Source: JAEUJM01 sp044221555 (GTDB lineage: Bacteria > Actinomycetota > Acidimicrobiia > Acidimicrobiales > DATDAH01). From it: a DNA stretch of 64,000 bases. Both the position numbers and the translations under genes were made by a program. The stretch's first letter is position 1. Every line of letters starts with the position of its first letter. The notes under the pieces are model-generated. The model was not told where the DNA came from and ran no database searches. It saw only the letters and a program-made list of their open reading frames with translations. Below are positions 57,749-64,000 of this stretch, in pieces. The stretch is from contig JBGAOY010000012.1 in the NCBI GenBank assembly GCA_044221555.1, positions 1 to 64,000 of the forward strand, in the 5' to 3' direction.

Positions 57749-59079
57749 GCGTCCCGTTCTTCACGACCGTGCCCGAGCCGGTTCGCCCGGCGGGCAACGA
57801 GCCCGCCGACGGGCTCGCCTACCAGGTGTACGACCCCGATCTGGTGGTGGGCGACAAGCGCATGGAGGACCACCTGCGCATCGCGGTCTGCTACTGGCAC
57901 AGCTTCTGCGCGCCGGGCGACGACGTGTTCGGGTCGGGCGCCTGGGACCGGCCCTGGCTCGAGCCCGGCGCCGATCCGATGGCGGCGGCGAGGGCCAAGC
58001 TGGACGCGGCCTTCGAGCTGTTCACCAAGCTCGGCACCCCGTTCTTCTGCTTCCACGACCTCGACCTGGCGCCGGCCGGCGAGTCCCTACGCGAGTCGCG
58101 CACCAACCTGGATGCGATGGCCGATCAGGCCGCAGCCCAGATGGAGGCCACGGGGGTGCGGCTGCTGTGGGGCACGGCCAACCTGTTCGGCCACCCCCGT
58201 TACGCCGCGGGCGCCGCCACCAACCCCGACCCCGAGGTGTTCGCGCACGCGGCGGCCCAGGTGCGCGATGCGCTCGACGTCACCCACCGGCTCGGTGGTG
58301 AGAACTACGTGCTGTGGGGCGGCCGGGAGGGGTACGACACGCTGCTCAACACCGACCTCCGCCGCGAGGCCGACCAACTCGGGCGGTTCCTCGAACTGGT
58401 GGCCGACCACAAGCGGGCCATCGGGTTCACGGGGACACTGCTCATCGAGCCCAAGCCCCACGAGCCCACCAAGCACCAGTACGACCACGACGCCGCGGCG
58501 GTCCACGGCTTCCTCGAGCGCTACGGGCTGGCCGACGAGTACCGGCTGAACATCGAGGCCAACCACGCCACCCTGTCCGGCCACTCGTTCCACCACGAGG
58601 TGGCGTACGCCGTGGCGAACGGGATGCTCGGCAGCATCGACGCCAACCGGGGCGACCCGCAGAACGGCTGGGACACCGACCAGTTCCCCAACTCGGTCGA
58701 GGACCTGGCGCCGGCCCTGTACGAGATCCTCCGGGCCGGGGGCCTCGGCGCCGGTGGGTTCAACTTCGACGCCAAGCTCCGCCGCCAGAGCCTCGACCGT
58801 GACGACCTGATCCACGCGCACGTCGGCGGCATCGACACGTTGGCCCGAGCGCTCCTGGTGGCCCAGGCGCTGCTGGACGACGGCACCCTCGACGCCGCCC
58901 GCGCCGAGCGGTATGCGGGGTGGGAGGGCGACCTGGGCCGCCAGATCTTCGACCCGGGCACCCACCTGGCCGGCCTGGCCGATCAGGCTGTCGCCGCCGA
59001 CCTCCACCCGCAGCCGGTCTCCGGCGGGCAGGAGCGGCTGGAGAACGAGGTCGGCCGGGTGCTCTGGGAGACGCGCTGA
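57745..59079 (+). CDS. xylA: Xylose isomerase
   Basis: 444 residues, matching the longer (class II) xylose isomerases. FCFHDLDLAPAG holds the active-site His-Asp, and metal ligands are in EPKPHEPTKHQYDHD, IEANHATLSGH, and SIDANRGDPQNGWDTD, with FNFDAKLRRQS near the end. It interconverts xylose and xylulose (and glucose/fructose weakly) with two divalent metals in the cytoplasm. It is coupled to the mscS-like gene and followed after two bases by the GH3 gene. Confidence 0.97.
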   Translation: MSVPFFTTVPEPVRPAGNEPADGLAYQVYDPDLVVGDKRMEDHLRIAVCYWHSFCAPGDDVFGSGAWDRPWLEPGADPMAAARAKLDAAFELFTKLGTPFFCFHDLDLAPAGESLRESRTNLDAMADQAAAQMEATGVRLLWGTANLFGHPRYAAGAATNPDPEVFAHAAAQVRDALDVTHRLGGENYVLWGGREGYDTLLNTDLRREADQLGRFLELVADHKRAIGFTGTLLIEPKPHEPTKHQYDHDAAAVHGFLERYGLADEYRLNIEANHATLSGHSFHHEVAYAVANGMLGSIDANRGDPQNGWDTDQFPNSVEDLAPALYEILRAGGLGAGGFNFDAKLRRQSLDRDDLIHAHVGGIDTLARALLVAQALLDDGTLDAARAERYAGWEGDLGRQIFDPGTHLAGLADQAVAADLHPQPVSGGQERLENEVGRVLWETR

Positions 59080-59081
59080 TC

Positions 59082-61022
59082 GTGTTCGAGCCGGATGCAG
59101 GCGTGCGGGCCAAGGTCGACGCCCTCCACGACGACGACCTGCTGGCGCTGTGCTCGGGGGACGGCCCGGCCCTGAAGGGCAACCTGGCCATGGCCAAGCG
59201 CTACAACGCCGTGCCGATCGAGGCCGGACGCATCGACGAGCGGGGCATCGAGGGCATCCGGTTCACCGACGGCCCTCGCGGCGTGGTGATGGGGGAGTGC
59301 ACGGCGTTCCCGGTGTCGATGGCGCGGGGCGCCGCGTTCGATCCCGACCTGGAGGAGCGCATCGGCGACGCCATCGGGGTCGAGGCCCGCACGCTCGGGG
59401 CCAACTTCTTCGGGGGCGTGTGCATCAACCTGCTGCGCCATCCGGCGTGGGGACGGGCGCAGGAGACCTACGGAGAGGACAGCCATCTCCTCGGCGAGTT
59501 GGGCGCCGCGCTGGTGCGGGGCAGCCAGCGCCACGTGATGGCCTGCATCAAGCACTATGCGTGCAACTCGATGGAGAACTCGCGGTTCTGGGTGGACGTC
59601 CGCATCGACGAGGCCGACCTGCGCGACCTCTACCTGCCCCACTTCAAGCGCTGCGTCGACGAGGGCGCATCGTCGGTGATGTCGGCCTACAACAAGGTCA
59701 ACGGGGTCTGGTGCGGCGGCAACCGGCACCTGCTCACCGAGATCCTGAAGGACGAGTGGGGGTTCGACGGCTTCGTCGTGTCGGACTTCACCTTCGGCGT
59801 GCGGGGCGGCGCGGTCGACTGCTTCGAGGCCGGCCTCGACGTCGAGATGCCGTTCCACTGGCGCTTCAAGCGACTCGCCCGGGCCTTGTCGGGCGGGCGC
59901 CTCGACCGGGCCCGCGTGGTCGATGCCGCCGCTCGCCTTCTGCACCAACAGGAGCGGCAGGCCCGGCGGGGCGAGCCCGACCGCTACCGGCCCGACGCCA
60001 TCGCCTCGCCCGAGCACCGGGAGCTGGCGTACCGCGCCGCGGTCGACGGCACGGTCCTGCTCGAGAACGACGGCGTGCTGCCCCTCGACCCGGCCACGGT
60101 GCGCTCGGTGGCGGTGATCGGCAAGCTCGCGGCCATCGCCAACACCGGCGACTTCGGGTCCAGTCGGGTCCGGGCACCGGAAGTCTCCACCCTGCTCGAC
60201 GGCCTGTCGGCCGCCGGCGAGCGCCACGGCGTCCGCGTCGAGCACCACGACGGCGCCGACCCGATCGCGGCCGCCGAGCGGGCAGGGCGGTGCGACGTGG
60301 CCATCGTGGCGGTGGGCAACACCCACCACGACGAGGGCGAGTGGATCGGCACCACCGGCGGCGACCGCAAGAGCCTGCGCCTGCGGGTGCAGGACGAGGA
60401 CCTGATCGGGCTGGTGGCCCGGGCCAACGCCCGCACCGCGGTGGTGCTGTACGGGGGGAGCGCGTTCGTCACCGAGCCGTGGCGGAGCATGGTCGCGGCG
60501 ATCGCCATGGCGTGGTACCCGGGGATGGAGGGGGGCCGCGCCGTCGCCGACGTGCTGTTCGGCGACGAGGTGCCGGGCGGCCGGCTGCCGTGCACGTGGC
60601 CCGCGTCCGCACGCGACCTGCCGCGGTTCAAGCGGTTCGCCCGCTCGGCCGTCTACGGGCCGCTCCACGGCTACCGCAAGCTCGAGGCCGACGGCACGGC
60701 GGCGGCGTTCCCCTTCGGCTTCGGCCTCGGGTACACGACGATCGAGTGGGGCGCACCCACAGTCACGGGCGGCGAGGTGCGCGTGGTGCTCACCAACTCG
60801 GGCGAGCGTCCGGGCGTCGAGGTGGTGCAGCTCTACCGATCCGAGTCGCTCGGCACCGAGCCGCGGAAGCTACGCACCCTGCGGGCCTTCCAGAAGGTGC
60901 GCCTCCGACCGGGCGTGTCGACGACGGTCACCCTGGCAGTGCCCGACGACGCCGAGGCGGCCGATCTGTGGGTGGGCCCGAGCTCCGACCCGCACGACCT
61001 GGTGTGCCTGGCCGACACCTGA
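59082..61022 (+). CDS. Glycoside hydrolase family 3 beta-glycosidase
   Basis: 646 residues from GTG 59082 (two bases after the xylose isomerase stop). Catalytic nucleophile Asp in GFVVSDFTFGV, other family blocks KHYACNSMENSR, MSAYNKVNG, LLENDGVLPLD, YPGMEGGRAVADVLFG, and the C-terminal fibronectin-like domain (GGEVRVVLTNSGERPG). No signal peptide, so it works inside the cell on imported oligosaccharides. The juxtaposition with xylose isomerase suggests beta-xylosidase or beta-glucosidase activity releasing xylose or glucose. Confidence 0.95.
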   Translation: MFEPDAGVRAKVDALHDDDLLALCSGDGPALKGNLAMAKRYNAVPIEAGRIDERGIEGIRFTDGPRGVVMGECTAFPVSMARGAAFDPDLEERIGDAIGVEARTLGANFFGGVCINLLRHPAWGRAQETYGEDSHLLGELGAALVRGSQRHVMACIKHYACNSMENSRFWVDVRIDEADLRDLYLPHFKRCVDEGASSVMSAYNKVNGVWCGGNRHLLTEILKDEWGFDGFVVSDFTFGVRGGAVDCFEAGLDVEMPFHWRFKRLARALSGGRLDRARVVDAAARLLHQQERQARRGEPDRYRPDAIASPEHRELAYRAAVDGTVLLENDGVLPLDPATVRSVAVIGKLAAIANTGDFGSSRVRAPEVSTLLDGLSAAGERHGVRVEHHDGADPIAAAERAGRCDVAIVAVGNTHHDEGEWIGTTGGDRKSLRLRVQDEDLIGLVARANARTAVVLYGGSAFVTEPWRSMVAAIAMAWYPGMEGGRAVADVLFGDEVPGGRLPCTWPASARDLPRFKRFARSAVYGPLHGYRKLEADGTAAAFPFGFGLGYTTIEWGAPTVTGGEVRVVLTNSGERPGVEVVQLYRSESLGTEPRKLRTLRAFQKVRLRPGVSTTVTLAVPDDAEAADLWVGPSSDPHDLVCLADT

Positions 61023-61026
61023 GGTG

Positions 61027-61278
61027 TCAGGTGAAGGCGGCGAGCAGGACGGTGATCGCGGCGAGGCCCAGGCCGGCGATGGTGAGCATGCGGTTGGTGA
61101 GGCGATCGGTCATCCGTGCTTCGACCTTGGTCAACTCGGCGGTCAGGTACTCCTGGCTCACGGGTTGCTCGACGTCACGGGCGGGGAAGTTCGAGAGCAT
61201 CGCCTGAGTGGTCTCCTCGCCGAGGATCTTCACGAACTCGGTGTACATCCGGTTGCGGTGCTTCTCCGTCATGGCCAT
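61027..61278 (-). CDS. Small C-tail-anchored protein
   Basis: 83 residues. The N-terminal part is helical and charged (YTEFVKILGEETTQAML; EYLTAELTKVEARMTDRL, coiled-coil-like), and one helix (MLTIAGLGLAAITVLLAAF) ends the protein. No family recognised, but the layout matches small coiled-coil, tail-anchored proteins found widely in bacteria. ATG 61278 follows GGAGT. It is convergent with the GH3 gene and precedes a 145-bp gap to valS. Confidence 0.75.
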   Translation of the reverse strand: MAMTEKHRNRMYTEFVKILGEETTQAMLSNFPARDVEQPVSQEYLTAELTKVEARMTDRLTNRMLTIAGLGLAAITVLLAAFT

Positions 61279-61423
61279 TGCGGGACTCCGTGTCCGTCGG
61301 TGGGCGCCGGGGAAGCGGGCTCGATTCTACCGGCGCGGCCATCGGTGGGAAAGGGCCGATCCCGGGCATCCGGACCGCGATGGCCGTCCACCTCGTCCTC
61401 ATCTGCTGACGAGGCGCCGGCGC

Positions 61424-64000
61424 TCAGTCGTCGGTGGGGGCAAGCACCACGTCGACGGTGAAGTCGTCGGCGGTCGCGGCCGTCTCGGTGGTGAGGGTGG
61501 CCACGCAGCCGGCCTCGGCCACGTCGGCGGCGGCGGGGGCGAGCATCGCCAGGCGCTCGGCGGTGTCGTGGACCACGACGGACTCGACGTCGGCCCGCAG
61601 GCTGACGCCGGCCTCCGTCTTGGCCTTGCGGATCTCGCCCAGGGCGAGGGCGGCGACCTCGTAGACGCCCGTGTCGGCGTTGGTGGCGCCGGCGGGGAAC
61701 TCGCCGGCAGTCGGCCAGGCGGCCCGGTGGACCGACCCGTCGCGCCACCACGACCACACCTCTTCGGTGACGAAGGGCAGGAACGGGGCGAACAGGCGCA
61801 GGAGGGTCGACAGGGCGATGTGGAGCGCGCCGCGGGCCGACGCCGCGGCGTCGGCGCCGTGGGCGCCGTAGGCGCGACCCTTGACCAATTCGAGGTAGTC
61901 GTCGCAGAACGCCCAGAAGAAGCTCTCGGTGCGTTCGAGGGCGCGGGCGTAGTCGTAGCCGTCGAAGGCCCTGGTGGCCTCGTCGACCAGCGCGGCCAGA
62001 CGGCCGAGCATGGCCAGGTCGAGGGCCTCGGTGATCGCGGCGTCGGCGGAGTCGGCGACCGACGGCACGGCGTCGGCGGCCTCGGCCTGCTCCTGGCCCG
62101 GGCGGGGGGTGCCGAGGCCCAGCGCGAACCGGCTGGCGTTGAGCAGCTTGATGGCCAGGCGCCGCCCCACCTTCATCTGCCCCTCGTCGAACGCGGTGTC
62201 GGTGCCCGGCCGGCCGTTGGCCGCCCAGTAGCGGACCGCGTCGCTGCCGAAGCGCTCGAGGTTGGCCATGGGGGTGACCACGTTGCCCTTGGACTTCGAC
62301 ATCTTCTTGCGGTCGGGGTCGAGGATCCACCCCGACAGCGCGGCGTGCTTCCAGGGCGCGGTGTCGAACTCGAAGTGCGAGCGCACCATGGTGGAGAACA
62401 GCCACGTGCGGATGATGTCGTGGGCCTGGGGGCGCAGGTCCATGGGGAACGTCCGCTGGAACAGGTCGTCGTCCTCCTCCCAGCCGCACACGATCTGCGG
62501 GGTCAGCGACGACGTGGCCCAGGTGTCCATCACGTCGGGGTCGGCCGCGAAGCCGCCCGGCTGGTCGCGCTGGTCCTCGGTGTAGCCGGGGGCGGTCTCG
62601 ACCAGGGGGTCGACGGGGAGCGCGTCCTCGCTGGGCGTGATGATGCGGTCGTACCGGGTGTCGCCCTGCTCGTCGACCTCGTACCAGACGGGGATGGGCG
62701 GGCCGAGGAAGCGCTGCCGGCTGATGAGCCAGTCGCCGTTGAGGCCCTCGACCCAGCTCTCGTAGCGGGCCTGCATGTAGCCCGGGTGCCAGGCCAGCTC
62801 GTGGCCCCGCGCCACCAGGGCGTCGCGCAGCTCGGGCTCGCGGCCGCCGTTGCGGATGTACCACTGGCGGGTGGTGACGATCTCGAGCGGGCGGTCACCC
62901 TTCTCGAAGAACTTCACCGCGTGGGTGACGGGGCGGGGCTCGCCGTGCAGGTCGCCCGACTCGCCCAGCAGCTCGACGATGCGGGCCTGGGCCTGGTTGA
63001 TGGTCTTGCCCGCCAGTTCGGCGTAGGCGGCTCGGCCCGCGTCGGAGTCGATCCCCGGTGGCGCCTCGGCGTAGAGGCGCCCGTTGCGGTCGACGATGGC
63101 CCGGACCGGCAGGTCGAGCTCGCGCCACCAGATCACGTCGGTGAGGTCGCCGAACGTGCAGATCATGGCGATGCCGGAGCCCTTGTCGGGTTCGGCCAGC
63201 TCGTGGGCCCGCACGGGCACGGGCACCTCGAAGAGGGGTGTGGTGACCACCGTGTCGAACAGCGGCTGGTAGCGGGCGTCGTCGGGGTGGGCGACGAGGG
63301 CGACGCAGGCCGGGAGGAGCTCGGGCCGGGTGGTCTCGATGAAGACGGGCTCGCCGTCGGGCCGGTGGAAGGCGATGCGGTGGTAGGCGCCCTGGCGCTC
63401 GCGGTCCTCGAGCTCGGCCTGGGCCACGGCGGTGTGGAAGCTGATGTCCCACAGGCAGGGCGCCTCGGCGGTGTAGGCCTCGCCGCGGGCCAGGTTGCGC
63501 AGGAAGGCGCGCTGGCTGACCCGCCGGCTGCGCTCGTCGATGGTGGCGTAGGTGTTGGTCCAGTCGACCGACAGGCCGAGGTGGGTCCAGAGCGTCTGGA
63601 AGGCCTTCTCGTCCTCGAGCACCAGTTGGTCGCACAGGTCGAGGAAGTTGCGCCGGCTGATCACCACCTGCTGCTTGGCCGGCTCGTCGGGCGGCGTGAA
63701 GTCGGGGTCGTAGGGCAGGTGGGCGTCGCCCCGGACCCCGTAGAAGTTCTGCACCCTGCGCTCGGTGGGCAGGCCGTTGTCGTCCCAGCCCATCGGGTAG
63801 AACACCTCACGGCCCCGCATGCGCTGATAACGGGCGATCAGGTCGGTGTGGGTGTACGAGAACACGTGGCCCACGTGCAGCGAGCCGCTCACCGTCGGCG
63901 GCGGCGTGTCGATCGAGTAGATCTGGTCCCGGGACTTCGAGCGGTCGAACCGGTAGGTGCCGTCGGCCTCCCACCGGGCGGTCCACTTGTCCTCGAGGCC
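61424..64000 (-). CDS. valS: Valyl-tRNA synthetase, archaeal-like type (N-terminus beyond window)
   Basis: About 858 residues visible; the start lies past the right edge. Class Ia motifs: HIGH as HVGH in SGSLHVGHVFSYTHTD, and KMSKS as KKMSKSKGN. The region YPMGWDDNGLPTERRVQNFYG is the archaeal-like form; ordinary bacterial ValRS has a GTDHAGIATQ block here. The editing domain (CP1) and the anticodon-binding domain are present, but the long C-terminal coiled-coil arm of bacterial ValRS is missing; the protein ends soon after the anticodon-binding region. It charges tRNA-Val with valine using ATP. Confidence 0.96.
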   Translation of the reverse strand, partial: GLEDKWTARWEADGTYRFDRSKSRDQIYSIDTPPPTVSGSLHVGHVFSYTHTDLIARYQRMRGREVFYPMGWDDNGLPTERRVQNFYGVRGDAHLPYDPDFTPPDEPAKQQVVISRRNFLDLCDQLVLEDEKAFQTLWTHLGLSVDWTNTYATIDERSRRVSQRAFLRNLARGEAYTAEAPCLWDISFHTAVAQAELEDRERQGAYHRIAFHRPDGEPVFIETTRPELLPACVALVAHPDDARYQPLFDTVVTTPLFEVPVPVRAHELAEPDKGSGIAMICTFGDLTDVIWWRELDLPVRAIVDRNGRLYAEAPPGIDSDAGRAAYAELAGKTINQAQARIVELLGESGDLHGEPRPVTHAVKFFEKGDRPLEIVTTRQWYIRNGGREPELRDALVARGHELAWHPGYMQARYESWVEGLNGDWLISRQRFLGPPIPVWYEVDEQGDTRYDRIITPSEDALPVDPLVETAPGYTEDQRDQPGGFAADPDVMDTWATSSLTPQIVCGWEEDDDLFQRTFPMDLRPQAHDIIRTWLFSTMVRSHFEFDTAPWKHAALSGWILDPDRKKMSKSKGNVVTPMANLERFGSDAVRYWAANGRPGTDTAFDEGQMKVGRRLAIKLLNASRFALGLGTPRPGQEQAEAADAVPSVADSADAAITEALDLAMLGRLAALVDEATRAFDGYDYARALERTESFFWAFCDDYLELVKGRAYGAHGADAAASARGALHIALSTLLRLFAPFLPFVTEEVWSWWRDGSVHRAAWPTAGEFPAGATNADTGVYEVAALALGEIRKAKTEAGVSLRADVESVVVHDTAERLAMLAPAAADVAEAGCVATLTTETAATADDFTVDVVLAPTDD

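Noticed and set aside
1..64000. tRNA or rRNA genes
   Set aside because: I looked for TTCGA/TTCAA T-loop patterns and found none with a supporting acceptor stem; no rRNA-like blocks were seen.

Overview
The window is very GC-rich DNA with almost every third codon position G or C, GTG starts, many 4-base ATGA/GTGA overlaps, and no rRNA, tRNA, CRISPR array or insertion sequence that I could see. P450s, an LLM-type flavin oxidoreductase, a DUF222-HNH protein, a Ser/Thr kinase and an ECF sigma factor with a membrane partner point to an Actinomycetota chromosome. An Acidimicrobiia-like organism (Ilumatobacter/Iamia relatives) is my best guess, by inference only.

Layout. 1-4.8 kb: edge-truncated Ser/Thr kinase, a secreted SGNH hydrolase with three SLH-like repeats, and an acyltransferase-3/SGNH membrane acetyltransferase (cell-surface modification). 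4.8-11.5 kb: acyl-CoA-ligase-like enzyme, a SurE-like lipoprotein coupled to an arylsulfatase, an LLM oxidoreductase and a P450 (catabolic/accessory enzymes). 11.5-16.4 kb: secreted beta-helix protein, CoA-transferase and a two-gene ABC exporter. 16.5-19.2 kb: a 928-residue protein joining a phosphoribosyltransferase-like and a HAD domain. 19.3-33.4 kb: surface-polysaccharide locus. It holds a giant flippase + APH-kinase + membrane-enzyme fusion followed by three tiny coupled membrane proteins, a secreted nucleoside-hydrolase-like protein, and an operon of three GT2 glycosyltransferases, a polysaccharide deacetylase, a FemAB-like protein and a GH16 glycanase. Two divergent promoter regions in this locus (24.7 and 33.4 kb) share a nearly identical ~30-bp motif.

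33.5-45 kb: Ada-AlkA and Ogt DNA-alkylation repair pair, a YihY/BrkB membrane protein, a secreted animal-type haem peroxidase, an ECF sigma factor with a membrane partner, P450, serine hydrolase lipoprotein, a 9-residue-repeat protein with an RDD membrane protein, and a zinc metalloprotease. Four copies of a short intergenic element lie here, often joining the stop codon of one gene to the start codon of the next. 45-54.4 kb: M20 peptidase, SGNH hydrolase, DJ-1-like protein with Ser instead of Cys, glutamine-synthetase-like enzyme, SDR, and a complete molybdate operon (MerR-TOBE regulator, modA, modB, modC) with a strong palindrome between modB and modC.

54.4-64 kb: a small gene with conflicting frame signals, a DUF222-HNH endonuclease with foreign codon use followed by degenerate 132-bp tandem repeats, a coupled mscS-like/xylose isomerase/GH3 operon (sugar release and isomerisation), a small tail-anchored protein, and an edge-truncated valyl-tRNA synthetase of the archaeal-like type.
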